Shown here in pieces: positions 10,133 through 18,547 of a stretch of DNA of 64,000 bases (positions are counted from its first letter, which is position 1; each line of letters opens with the position of its first letter). Under the pieces are notes generated by a model. The model searched no databases, was not told the DNA's origin, and was given only the letters and a program-made list of their open reading frames with translations. Position numbers and translations under genes: made by a program. This DNA is from Porphyromonas circumdentaria. GTDB lineage: Bacteria; Bacteroidota; Bacteroidia; Bacteroidales; Porphyromonadaceae. The DNA lies in the NCBI RefSeq assembly GCF_900167105.1, contig NZ_FUXE01000006.1, positions 1 through 64,000 on the forward strand, in the 5' to 3' direction.

Positions 10133-10735
10133 ATGGGCATGTCGGGAGAGGTAGCTTCTTTATCGCTTCGTTTTCAAGCCGATACTCTCTTGGAGTGTGG
10201 TTGTGACGAGGCAGGACGAGGCCCTTTGGCGGGAGATGTTTTTGCCGCTGCAGTCATTTTACCAGAGGGCTTTTTTTTAGAGGGGCTTAATGACTCCAAG
10301 AAGATTAGTGAGCGCAAACGCTTACAGCTACGCCCCGTAATAGAGCAGACTGCCTTGGCGTGGGGTATAGGGCGCGTATCTGCTCAGGAAATCGATGAGC
10401 TAAATATACTTCGAGCCTCTTTTCTCGCGATGCATAGGGCTATTGATGCTATGGCATTGCGCCCTGACCGCTTACTTATCGATGGGAATAGGTTTACGCC
10501 TTACAGGGATACTCCCCACCACTGTATCGTAAAGGGAGATGCGAAGTTTATGGCGATTGCTGCTGCGTCGATATTGGCAAAAACCTATCGAGACGAGTAT
10601 ATGCAAGCCGCAGCTCTTCGCTATCCAGGTTATGGATGGGAAGAGAATAAGGGGTATCCTACACCGCAACATTGCAAGGCCATAAAGGAGTTGGGACTAA
10701 CTCCTTTGCACCGCTTATCTTTCACGGTAAAATAA
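10133..10735 (+). CDS. rnhB: Ribonuclease HII
   Basis: This 200-residue enzyme cuts the RNA strand of RNA-DNA hybrids and removes misincorporated ribonucleotides. The metal-binding motif is [11 protein letters not shown] (D25, E26), followed by [12 protein letters not shown], then LLIDGNRF and [22 protein letters not shown], all typical of RNase HII. The start is either ATG 10133 or ATG 10139, two codons apart, and cannot be decided. It sits 3 bases after sufS and 23 bases before ribD. Confidence 0.94.
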   Translation: MGMSGEVASLSLRFQADTLLECGCDEAGRGPLAGDVFAAAVILPEGFFLEGLNDSKKISERKRLQLRPVIEQTALAWGIGRVSAQEIDELNILRASFLAMHRAIDAMALRPDRLLIDGNRFTPYRDTPHHCIVKGDAKFMAIAAASILAKTYRDEYMQAAALRYPGYGWEENKGYPTPQHCKAIKELGLTPLHRLSFTVK

Positions 10736-10758
10736 TTGGGCTAAAGCTATCGTTTTTT

Positions 10759-11763
10759 ATGACTTCTCAAGATGAACTCTTTATGCAGCGCTGTTTAGAC
10801 ATCGCTCTTTGGGCAGAGGGTAAGACTTCGCCCAATCCGATGGTCGGGGCTGTCTTGGTATATAATAATCGTATAATAGGGGAGGGGTTTCATCAAAAGG
10901 CAGGTGCTCCACATGCAGAGGTTAACTGCTTTGCCTCGGTGAAAGCAGAAGATGAAGTTTTCCTACCTCATAGCACTCTCTACGTTAGTTTAGAACCTTG
11001 CTCCCATTTTGGTAAAACGCCTCCTTGTGTGGATTTAGTCTTGAAGAAAGGAGTGCGTAGGGTAGTGGTAGCTATGAAAGACCCTTTCCCGCAGGTCGCG
11101 GGGAGGGGGATTCAAAAACTGCGAAACAATGGGGTGGAAGTCGTTTGTGGTGTGTTGGAAGAGCAAGCAGAGTATCTCAACCGTTTCTTTCTTACTGCCG
11201 TTCGCAAAAAACGTCCCTATGTAACCTTGAAGTGGGCAGAGAGCGAAGATGGATATATTGATAGTTTGCGCACCTCTCCAGAAGAGCCTCCTTTTGTGCT
11301 TAGCACTCCTTTGCGTCAGCGTGAAGTGCATAGATTGCGCGCAATACATGATGCTATATTGGTGGGGCGCAATACGGTGGTATGGGACAATCCGAAGCTA
11401 ACCAATCGATATTGGTCGGGGAAATCTCCTATAAGGATTGTCTTAGATAAGCAGCTATCTTTACTGAAAACGGGAACTTACCATCTTTTTGTACCTAATG
11501 ATGTCCCCACATGGATAGTAGTAGCTCCCGATGCCGACACCTCTTTGCTTCCCTCTTATTTAAGAGCTATTCGTTGGGATTCGGAGCGGGGGGAACTATC
11601 ACAGCTTTTAGAGGAATTGAAAAGACAGGGGATACAATCGCTTCTGGTTGAAGGTGGGGCATATACGCTGCAGGCTTTTATAGACCAAAATTTATACGAT
11701 GCGATTGACCGTGAGGTTGCTCCTCTGTTACTGAAAGAGGGGGTGAAAGCTCCTCTTTTGTAA
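10759..11763 (+). CDS. ribD: Bifunctional riboflavin biosynthesis protein RibD (deaminase/reductase)
   Basis: RibD carries out two early riboflavin steps: deamination of the pyrimidine from GTP cyclohydrolase II, then reduction of its ribosyl side chain. The N-terminal deaminase has the zinc motif HAEVNCFA (H52, E54) and EPCSHFGKTPPC (C81, C90). The C-terminal reductase starts near residue 150 (RPYVTLKWAESEDGYI) and contains LVGRNTVVWDNPKLTNR and LLVEGGAYTLQAFI. I chose ATG 10759 over an in-frame ATG at 10672, because the earlier one overlaps rnhB and adds 29 residues unlike the family. The product is 334 residues. Other rib genes are not nearby. Confidence 0.92.
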   Translation: MTSQDELFMQRCLDIALWAEGKTSPNPMVGAVLVYNNRIIGEGFHQKAGAPHAEVNCFASVKAEDEVFLPHSTLYVSLEPCSHFGKTPPCVDLVLKKGVRRVVVAMKDPFPQVAGRGIQKLRNNGVEVVCGVLEEQAEYLNRFFLTAVRKKRPYVTLKWAESEDGYIDSLRTSPEEPPFVLSTPLRQREVHRLRAIHDAILVGRNTVVWDNPKLTNRYWSGKSPIRIVLDKQLSLLKTGTYHLFVPNDVPTWIVVAPDADTSLLPSYLRAIRWDSERGELSQLLEELKRQGIQSLLVEGGAYTLQAFIDQNLYDAIDREVAPLLLKEGVKAPLL

Positions 11764-11831
11764 TCTTTTTGCTTTTTCCTTTCTCTGTATATCGCAGTTG
11801 TTTCTATACTTCGAAGTCTTGTAAAAAGTCT

Positions 11832-11860
11832 TTTGAAACAGACTTTTAATTGTATCTTTG
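11832..11860 (+). promoter_or_regulatory. Candidate promoter for the peroxiredoxin-recA pair
   Basis: TTTG (11832-11835) and TATCTTTG (11853-11860) are separated by 17 bases, slightly short of the usual 19-21. The -7 box is a full match. The start codon is at 11879, so the leader would be about 12 bases. Confidence 0.5.
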
Positions 11861-11878
11861 TGATAAACAATATGAACT

Positions 11879-12334
11879 ATGAACGTTGGAGATAAAGTAC
11901 CAGAAATTCTGGGATTGGATCAGGAGGGTAACATGCTTAAAAGTAGTGATTTTTTAGGCTCTCCTTGGGTTTTATATTTCTATCCGAAAGATAATACATC
12001 GGGCTGTACAGCAGAGGCTTGTTCCTTAAGAGATAACATAGAACTTTTGGCGGAAAAAGGCTGTAAAATAGTCGGTGTAAGCAAGGACTCTGCACGCTCT
12101 CATCAGAAGTTTATCGAAGAACATAAACTGCCTTTCCCCCTAATTGCAGACGTAGAGCATACATTGCAAGAGCAGATGGGTGTTTGGGTAAAGAAATCGA
12201 TGTATGGAAGAGAGTATATGGGTACAGAACGTACCACTTTTATTATAGATAGAGAGGGTGTGATTGCCTTTGTTTTCCGTGGAAAAGAGATAAAAACAAA
12301 AGAACACGCAGCTCAGATACTTAAAGCATTATAA
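11879..12334 (+). CDS. bcp: Thiol peroxidase of the Bcp/PrxQ group
   Basis: This 151-residue thioredoxin-fold enzyme reduces hydrogen peroxide and organic peroxides using thioredoxin. The peroxidatic cysteine is C43 in NTSGCTAEAC and the resolving cysteine is C48, five residues later, the spacing that defines atypical two-cysteine PrxQ proteins. FYPKDNT precedes it, and GVSKDSARSHQKFIEEHKLP is typical of the family. recA follows after 3 bases, so the two are likely co-transcribed, linking peroxide defence with DNA repair. The electron donor may be recharged by TrxB at 33549. Confidence 0.94.
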   Translation: MNVGDKVPEILGLDQEGNMLKSSDFLGSPWVLYFYPKDNTSGCTAEACSLRDNIELLAEKGCKIVGVSKDSARSHQKFIEEHKLPFPLIADVEHTLQEQMGVWVKKSMYGREYMGTERTTFIIDREGVIAFVFRGKEIKTKEHAAQILKAL

Positions 12335-12337
12335 ATT

Positions 12338-13399
12338 ATGAGTACCGATACAACAAACCCTGCTACTTCTAAACCTGCCGAAAAGAGCAAACCAGAGGTA
12401 GACAAAAATAAATTGGAAGCCCTCAAGGCTACCATGGAGCGCATCGAAAAAAGTTTTGGTAAGGGTGCTATTATGAACCTTGCCAATGGACATGCAGAAA
12501 ACATTAGTGTGATTCCCTCTGGAAGCCTTTCTGTTGATTTGGCTTTAGGCGTGGGTGGGTACCCACGTGGGCGAATTATAGAGATCTTTGGACCAGAGTC
12601 TTCTGGTAAAACTACTTTGGCTATACATGCCATTGCAGAGGCTCAAAAGTTAGGCGGCTTAGCTGCTATTGTTGATGCCGAACATGCTTTTGACCCCGCT
12701 TATGCTGCCAATTTAGGTGTAGATGTAGAGCGACTATGGATTTCTCAACCCGACAACGGGGAGCAGGCTTTGGAAATAGCCGAGCAGTTGATACGTTCTT
12801 CTGCCGTTGATATAGTAGTTATAGACTCCGTGGCGGCTCTAACTCCCAAGGCCGAGATTGAGGGCGATATGGGAGACAAAAACGTGGGACTTCAAGCACG
12901 TTTGATGTCGCAAGCCCTGCGTAAGATGACGGGTGCTGTGAGTAAGTCGAATGCTGTGTGCATTTTTATCAATCAGCTGCGCGATAAAATAGGGGTTACT
13001 TATGGTAATCCAGAAACAACCACAGGAGGAAACGCTCTTAAGTTCTACTCTTCTATTCGTATTGATATCCGTAAGAAAGGATCGGGTGCATTGAAAAATG
13101 GAGAGGACATATATGGCTATGAAACAAGAGTCAAGGTGGTGAAAAATAAGGTTGCTCCTCCTTTCCGCACCGCTGACTTCGAAATTATTTTTGGAGAGGG
13201 TATTTCTTTGGAAAGCGAGATTATTAACATCGCAACAGACCTGGATATTCTTAAAAAGAGCGGTTCTTGGTACAGCTATGAAGGGGCGAAATTAGGGCAG
13301 GGTAAGGAAGCAATACGCACGCTCTTAAAAGATAATCCCGAGTTAAGGGAAGAGTTGCGCGAAAAAATTCTTCAAGCTATAAAAGAGTCTAATAAGTAA
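12338..13399 (+). CDS. recA: Recombinase RecA
   Basis: This 353-residue ATPase coats single-stranded DNA, drives strand exchange and triggers LexA-type cleavage. The Walker A motif is GPESSGKT (85-92), with [10 protein letters not shown] as Walker [19 protein letters not shown] (L1 region), [20 protein letters not shown] (L2 region), the KNKVAPPF segment and a short acidic C-terminal tail follow. The N-terminus has an extra lysine- and threonine-rich lead of about 25 residues. No SOS box was recognised upstream. The gene shares a transcript with bcp, whose stop is 3 bases away. Confidence 0.97.
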   Translation: MSTDTTNPATSKPAEKSKPEVDKNKLEALKATMERIEKSFGKGAIMNLANGHAENISVIPSGSLSVDLALGVGGYPRGRIIEIFGPESSGKTTLAIHAIAEAQKLGGLAAIVDAEHAFDPAYAANLGVDVERLWISQPDNGEQALEIAEQLIRSSAVDIVVIDSVAALTPKAEIEGDMGDKNVGLQARLMSQALRKMTGAVSKSNAVCIFINQLRDKIGVTYGNPETTTGGNALKFYSSIRIDIRKKGSGALKNGEDIYGYETRVKVVKNKVAPPFRTADFEIIFGEGISLESEIINIATDLDILKKSGSWYSYEGAKLGQGKEAIRTLLKDNPELREELREKILQAIKESNK

Positions 13400-13465
13400 T
13401 AAGGATATTTCCTTAGAAATAATTTAGAGTAGTTGCCCTATACTCGCTTGCTATTGATTCTTTGA

Positions 13466-14446
13466 ATGCCCTACTCAGAGGTCGTTTTAGATAGAAAACG
13501 TTACGAAGAGTTTGTCTCGGAAAACCCGCAGACAACCTCTTTGTATTATATGCCCTGGTGGCTTGATGCTATGGTAGGAAAAGAGGGGTGGAAGCCTTAT
13601 ACTATATCCTCCTCGGCTACTTGGGCGGTAATACCTGTTTTTCAACCTGTGGGTAATTTGGTGATAACTCCTCCCTATTCTCAATCGGGAGGCATCGTTT
13701 ATCACTCTTCTTTGTCGGGGAGGTATCGCAATGATCATAAAGTCTTTGTTAAGCGAAGGCAGCTTTTAGAGTCTTTCTTAGAGTCTCATAGCGACAAACG
13801 ATTTTTTAGGCTTCCCTTTTCTTCCGATTTTTCAGATTGGTTGCCCTTTTATTGGAGGGGATATTCTTCTTCGGTGCGTTATACTTATCAGCTTTCTCTC
13901 TGTGAAGAGAGAGATTTGCTACGAAGAGAGAGTAGTCATATCCGACAAAAGGTGGTAACTGCCGAGAAGAACGGATGGGTTTATTCAGAAGAAATTGCGA
14001 GCCAAGAGTTTTTTAAGCACCTGAAAGATCTCTACAAAAGACGAAATATTTCTCTTCTTTTGCTCCCTTCTTTAGAAAGAGGAGTAACAGAGAGCCTTGC
14101 TCTCCAGCAAGGATTTATTGCAGGGATAACTTCTGCCGATGGAGTACTTTTGGCATCTGCTTTTGTAGCCTTGTCTTGTGAAACAGCCTATTTGATAGCA
14201 ACGGCTACGCATCCCGAAGTTAAGGATAGTAGCCCTACGGCTTATCTTTTGCACAGAGTGTTACTTTCTCTCTATGAGCGGGGAGTTCTTTTATTTGACT
14301 TTGAAGGTTCTATGATTAAGGGGGTCGAGTTTCTTTTTCGCTCTTTTTCTTCCACACAAATACCTTTTATTGAAGTCTCTAAGGGGAATATGAGCATTGC
14401 TCAAAAAGTTAGACTAAGACACTACTATTTAAGAGCTAATTCTTGA
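13466..14446 (+). CDS. FemAB/GNAT-like acyltransferase (putative)
   Basis: The 326-residue protein resembles the FemAB-like / CelD-type acyltransferases found in Bacteroidota surface-polysaccharide loci. These have two GNAT-like folds and transfer acyl or aminoacyl groups to a sugar or peptide. Seen here are YYMPWWLDAMVG near residue 27, a basic segment SSHIRQKVVTAEKNGW near 160, and LFDFEGSMIKGVEFLFRSF near 280, a region conserved in this group. No signal peptide is visible, so it probably acts in the cytoplasm. Its stop is 1 base from the next start, so it belongs with the deacetylase-like and glycosyltransferase genes. The substrate is unknown. Confidence 0.7.
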   Translation: MPYSEVVLDRKRYEEFVSENPQTTSLYYMPWWLDAMVGKEGWKPYTISSSATWAVIPVFQPVGNLVITPPYSQSGGIVYHSSLSGRYRNDHKVFVKRRQLLESFLESHSDKRFFRLPFSSDFSDWLPFYWRGYSSSVRYTYQLSLCEERDLLRRESSHIRQKVVTAEKNGWVYSEEIASQEFFKHLKDLYKRRNISLLLLPSLERGVTESLALQQGFIAGITSADGVLLASAFVALSCETAYLIATATHPEVKDSSPTAYLLHRVLLSLYERGVLLFDFEGSMIKGVEFLFRSFSSTQIPFIEVSKGNMSIAQKVRLRHYYLRANS

Positions 14447-14447
14447 G

Positions 14448-15821
14448 ATGCGTACCGATAAGATTGTTGAATATATTCTTTCTTTCTTACTGCGAGAGGA
14501 CCCTCCTGTGGGAGTGCTCTCCAAACTTGTGGGGTATACATCGAATAGGAGCGAATGGAGTAATTATAAAATTGTTATTATCCCTTCTCGCTTTTTTGAG
14601 TTTGGCGTTTACGGTACCGAAGAGGCCTATCCAGAATTACCTCTTAAGGAGTGGAAAAATACCCCTATACTTTTTGGAGAGCCTCGTGTAGAGCGTTGTA
14701 GTGAGACTGGAGTACTTTTGTTGCGTGCAGATATAATAGCTTCTACTTATTTTCTTATTTCTCGCTATGAGGAGATGTATAAACGCTTTGAAAGAGATAA
14801 GTATGGGCGTTTTTTAGGACAGTGGTCTCTGCCTGTAAAAGCAGGTTTTATACATCGTCCTGTGGTGGAAGAGTACGGAGATTATCTACTCTCTCTCTTG
14901 GAAGAGGAGGGAATTTCTGTGCCTAAATACGAGCAGAAGTTCAGTTACATACATCTTACCCATGATATTGATGAACCCTATGAATATCATGGTATTAGGA
15001 GCTTTTTGCGAGCTTTACTAAAGGAAGGGAAGTCTTTGAAAAAGGCTTATAGCTTAGCTTTCCAACCCTTGTTGAAAGATAGATTCTTTACTTTCGATCG
15101 TTTCTTGGAGTGGAATCGAGAGGTAGAGCGGCGCATTCCAGGAAAATGTTCCTCTATTTTTTTCTACAAAACACAGGGGAAAGAGATAGAAGACCGACCT
15201 AATTATAGTCTTCTTAGAGGGGTAGCCCATAAGGTACATTGTTATGCTCAGAAGTATGGTGTAGAGGAAGAAATCCATTTTCCTATGGAGTGTTCGAAAC
15301 ATCCAGGGCGGATTATTACGCATGTTAATCGTTTGAAACATGACTTGAGAAAGAGTATTACCAAATGTCGCTATCATTATTTGGCGTGTAGAGAGCCAGA
15401 AGACTTTTTGTTTCTGTCAGATGCGGGTATTTGGGAAGACTTTTCAATGGGTTATCCCGACATTGCTGGATTTCGCTTAGGTACTTGTCGTCCTGTACAT
15501 TTTATATTACCATCTACAGGTATTATTACCAATTTGTTACTCCATCCTCTTACGGTTATGGATTGCTCTTTGGATAGACCTCAATATATGGGATTGAATG
15601 GAGAGGAATCTCTTCGTTATGCTCATAACCTTATACTTCAAACAGCACGTTTCGGCGGAGAGGCCAACCTTCTGTTTCATAATAATCTTTTGGCCAAAGA
15701 GGTACACCCATTTCATTCGAGGCTTTATAGAGAACTGTTGCGTACCATCCTTCGGATTGAGGAAAACAAACTTAAAGATCTCCCTTTAGAAACCATTGCT
15801 CCATGTCCCGAAGAGTTTTAA
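14448..15821 (+). CDS. DUF7033 / polysaccharide deacetylase-like protein
   Basis: This 457-residue protein looks like the cytoplasmic polysaccharide deacetylase-like proteins of Bacteroidetes surface-glycan clusters. The N-terminal part (to about 130) matches the DUF7033 type. A deacetylase-like barrel follows, with YIHLTHDIDEPYEYHGIRSF (about 166-185) supplying the HD-type metal motif. Later, HFPMECSKHPGRI and MGYPDIAGFRLGTCRPVHF match the late barrel strands. It would act on an N-acetyl sugar, but the exact target is not readable. It starts 1 base after the FemAB-like gene, and the next glycosyltransferase gene overlaps its end by 19 bases. Confidence 0.75.
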   Translation: MRTDKIVEYILSFLLREDPPVGVLSKLVGYTSNRSEWSNYKIVIIPSRFFEFGVYGTEEAYPELPLKEWKNTPILFGEPRVERCSETGVLLLRADIIASTYFLISRYEEMYKRFERDKYGRFLGQWSLPVKAGFIHRPVVEEYGDYLLSLLEEEGISVPKYEQKFSYIHLTHDIDEPYEYHGIRSFLRALLKEGKSLKKAYSLAFQPLLKDRFFTFDRFLEWNREVERRIPGKCSSIFFYKTQGKEIEDRPNYSLLRGVAHKVHCYAQKYGVEEEIHFPMECSKHPGRIITHVNRLKHDLRKSITKCRYHYLACREPEDFLFLSDAGIWEDFSMGYPDIAGFRLGTCRPVHFILPSTGIITNLLLHPLTVMDCSLDRPQYMGLNGEESLRYAHNLILQTARFGGEANLLFHNNLLAKEVHPFHSRLYRELLRTILRIEENKLKDLPLETIAPCPEEF

Positions 15822-17089
15822 TTTTTGCAGATTTATATCCGCCTCATTTTGCTCCACGGGTCTACTCTATGGCCACACAGTGGACACAGATAGGGTGGCA
15901 TGTAGAGGTCGTTACCGAGCATATAACTGAGTGGAGTAAGGCGGCTCATGGTTTGGTATTTCAAGATGAGGTTGATCGATTTGCAGTACATAGAATACCT
16001 CTTCGCAAGAGATATAACTTGCAAGAGTCTTTGCAGGAGTTATTTCTTTTCTCTAAGAGTAGAAAGTTTGTAAAAGAGGTAGAAAAAAGGGTTGATGTAT
16101 CTTCTTTTGACATATTGGTAGGCTTTACCTACAGGACATTTCCTCTCTTCTCTGTAAAAAAGTTGGCAAGGAAGTATCGGAAGCCTTGTGTAATGGATTG
16201 TCGAGATATTATAGAGCAATACCCTCCTTATAAGTTTTTGCCTACTGCTACCGACAATCCCTTGTTTTTGAAAAGGGGTGTTTTGAGCATATTGCGTAAG
16301 ATCTTTATTTTTCAGAGAAATCAATTTTTACAGCAGGCTGGGGCTATAACGACTGTTTCCCCATGGCATTGTGAAACATTAAAAGGTTACTTTCCTGATA
16401 AATCAATAGAGTCGTTTTATAATGGTTTTGAGGAAACCATCTTTACACCGCGTCATCCGAGGGTAGACCTTTTTAGAATTGTCTTTACGGGGAGGCTTCT
16501 TTCTGTTGAGCATGCCAATCCTTCTCTCTTTTTTGATATTTTAAAGTCGGAGGAACTTTCAGATATAATTAATACCAAAGCCTTAGAGGTAAGATGGTAC
16601 GTGGATGCCCACTCAGAAGGGATTCTGAGAAAGCAATTGGAGCAACAACCTGAATATATAAAAGAGATGCAGCATTTTTACTCTATGGTGCCTTTTCGCA
16701 AGGTTGCTGATATCCTGTCGGAGTCTTCGATTGTCTTGCTTTTGGCACATCCAGAAGGGGCTAAAGGGATTGTTTCCACTAAAATATTTGAGGCGATGGC
16801 AATGGAAAAGCCGATTCTTATGGTACGCAGTGATGATGCCATCAGAAGTACTATACTGAGAGATGCCAATGCGGGTTGTGCTGTCGAAAAACAGAAAGAT
16901 GCAATAGATTTTATCAAGAAATATTATGCCTATTGGAAAGAAAATGGGTATACTTGCATTGAAAATCAGAATAAAACCTATGTGAAAGGTTTTTCTCGCT
17001 CCGATATTGCCACAAAATATGCGAGTCTTTTAGAGCAGGTGATACTTGCAAATAGGAAAAAAGAAAAGAAAAATGAGGCAACAAAATAA
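15803..17089 (+). CDS. Glycosyltransferase, GT4-like
   Basis: The 428-residue protein has the layout of a GT-B glycosyltransferase. The N-terminal acceptor domain begins RVLIFADLYPPHFAPRVYSM. The sugar-nucleotide domain, from about 220, contains FRIVFTGRLL and a late E-x7-E-like region, GIVSTKIFEAMAMEKPIL, which in GT4 enzymes holds the donor. Donor and acceptor are unknown. It overlaps the deacetylase-like gene by 19 bases, and its end overlaps the start of the DAHP synthase gene. The three genes 13466-17089 thus form a compact glycan-modifying group, perhaps for LPS or capsule. Confidence 0.8.
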   Translation: MSRRVLIFADLYPPHFAPRVYSMATQWTQIGWHVEVVTEHITEWSKAAHGLVFQDEVDRFAVHRIPLRKRYNLQESLQELFLFSKSRKFVKEVEKRVDVSSFDILVGFTYRTFPLFSVKKLARKYRKPCVMDCRDIIEQYPPYKFLPTATDNPLFLKRGVLSILRKIFIFQRNQFLQQAGAITTVSPWHCETLKGYFPDKSIESFYNGFEETIFTPRHPRVDLFRIVFTGRLLSVEHANPSLFFDILKSEELSDIINTKALEVRWYVDAHSEGILRKQLEQQPEYIKEMQHFYSMVPFRKVADILSESSIVLLLAHPEGAKGIVSTKIFEAMAMEKPILMVRSDDAIRSTILRDANAGCAVEKQKDAIDFIKKYYAYWKENGYTCIENQNKTYVKGFSRSDIATKYASLLEQVILANRKKEKKNEATK

Positions 17090-18146
17090 AGAGGGGGCAG
17101 TCCCTATAACATTAATCGCAGGCCCTTGTAGTGCCGAAAGTTACGAGCAGGTTTATGCTACAGCTTTAGGATTAAAGCCTTTAGATATATCGCTCTTTCG
17201 CGCTGGGCTATGGAAGCCTCGTACGCAACCAGGTTGTTTCGAAGGGGTCGGTAAGAAAGGCTTATCATGGTTACAAAGCGTTCAGCGAGATTTTGGTTAT
17301 AAAGTAGCAACCGAGGTCTGTTTGCCTGAGCATGCAGCTCTTGCCTTAGAGGCTAACATAGACGTTTTGTGGTTAGGGGCAAGGACTGTTTCTAATCCTT
17401 ATGCGGTACAGAGCATTGCAGAGATTTTACGCTCTTCCAAGGCTCCTGTACTTGTTAAAAACCCAATTAGTCCCGATCTCTCTCTCTGGGTTGGGGCGAT
17501 AGAACGCTTACAGGCAGTGGGTGTTTCTAACATAAGTGCCGTATTTAGAGGTTTTTCTTCTTATCCTACAGGGCGTTCCCTCTACCGTAATGTGCCCTAC
17601 TGGAGCATCGTTTTTGAGCTGAAACGTATTTTCCCAGACATTCATATTATTTGTGACCCAAGTCATATAACAGGGCAGCGTAGTGCCGTAGATGCGATGT
17701 GCCAGAAAGCGGTTGATTTAGGTTTCGACACATTGATGATTGAGTGCCATGTCGAGCCAGAAAAAGCTTTGAGTGATGCTAAACAGCAAATAACACCACT
17801 GGAGTTATGCGATATAATGGCAAAGATATCTCCTCGGAATATATCTTTTTCTGAAGATGAGCAATTGAATCGTTACCGCATACTTCTCTCAGAAATAGAT
17901 GAACACCTCTTTTCTGTTTTGTCTCGAAGGATGGCTGTTTCCCGAGAAATAGGTCTCTATAAGCAGTCGGCTCATATCCCGATCTTACAAGCAGAGCAAT
18001 TTGCTTCTATACTGCAAGAGAGAGCTTCTTGGGGAGAAAAATTGGGCTTGCAGAGAGCTTTTGTTGAACATATAATGTCTATTGTTCATGAAGAATCTGT
18101 GCGTGTGCAATCAGAAGAAAACAATAAAAATTCATTTAAGATATAA
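17073..18146 (+). CDS. Bifunctional DAHP synthase / chorismate mutase
   Basis: This protein joins the first step of the shikimate pathway to the first step towards phenylalanine and tyrosine. Residues 1-255 are a DAHP synthase of the KDO8P-synthase-like group (ITLIAGPCSAES, FRAGLWKPRTQPG, TEVCLPEH, DPSHITGQR). Residues 265-358 are an AroQ-type chorismate mutase (RILLSEIDEHLFSVLSRRMA, then IGLYKQSAHIPILQAEQF). Fusion may let the mutase end product feed back on the synthase. I chose ATG 17073 after an A-rich tract; an in-frame ATG at 17046 would add 9 mostly basic residues and increase the overlap with the upstream gene. The product is 357 residues. The HPPK-like gene starts directly after its stop. 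Confidence 0.92.
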   Translation: MRQQNKEGAVPITLIAGPCSAESYEQVYATALGLKPLDISLFRAGLWKPRTQPGCFEGVGKKGLSWLQSVQRDFGYKVATEVCLPEHAALALEANIDVLWLGARTVSNPYAVQSIAEILRSSKAPVLVKNPISPDLSLWVGAIERLQAVGVSNISAVFRGFSSYPTGRSLYRNVPYWSIVFELKRIFPDIHIICDPSHITGQRSAVDAMCQKAVDLGFDTLMIECHVEPEKALSDAKQQITPLELCDIMAKISPRNISFSEDEQLNRYRILLSEIDEHLFSVLSRRMAVSREIGLYKQSAHIPILQAEQFASILQERASWGEKLGLQRAFVEHIMSIVHEESVRVQSEENNKNSFKI

Positions 18147-18527
18147 ATGACAAACAAAGCGATTATAAGCATTGGTAGTAATTATGAGCGTACGCAGAAT
18201 ATACGTATGGCCATCCAACGCTTACAGGTAGATTATCCCGACACGAGATTTTCTACCCCAGAGATAACAGATCCGATTGATCTCCCTGAGGGAGCTAAGC
18301 CTTTTTTGAATCTTGTTGCTGTGGTAAAAACAGAATACTCTCAGGAAGTTTTTGTCGAATACTTAAAAACGGTAGAGACAGAAATGGGGAGAGAAGAGGA
18401 AGATGAGGAAGAGGGCATTGTCGTTATAGATATTGACCTGATAGAGTGGAATGATGAGGTGATAAAGCCTCATGATCTGGTGCGTCCTTATGTAGTAGCA
18501 GGGCTTGAAGAGCTCGATGAGTTTTAA
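18147..18527 (+). CDS. Short HPPK-like protein (folate pyrophosphokinase family)
   Basis: The 126-residue protein begins ISIGSNYERTQNIRMAIQRL, like HPPK (FolK), which transfers pyrophosphate from ATP to a pterin. VIDIDLIEWNDEVIKPHDL corresponds to the DLDIL metal-binding region. It is shorter than usual FolK (about 155-160) and lacks the normal R-x-x-R/PR approach to that motif, having a run of acidic residues (GREEEDEEEG) instead. It could be a reduced but active FolK or a paralogue with a new role. It follows the DAHP synthase stop with no gap and lies 20 bases before the rel gene. Confidence 0.7.
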   Translation: MTNKAIISIGSNYERTQNIRMAIQRLQVDYPDTRFSTPEITDPIDLPEGAKPFLNLVAVVKTEYSQEVFVEYLKTVETEMGREEEDEEEGIVVIDIDLIEWNDEVIKPHDLVRPYVVAGLEELDEF

Positions 18528-18547
18528 GAGTTAAACAAAAGGTAACG

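Noticed and set aside
10672-10758. Longer N-terminus for RibD from ATG 10672
   Set aside because: It overlaps rnhB by 64 bases and adds residues not found in the family.
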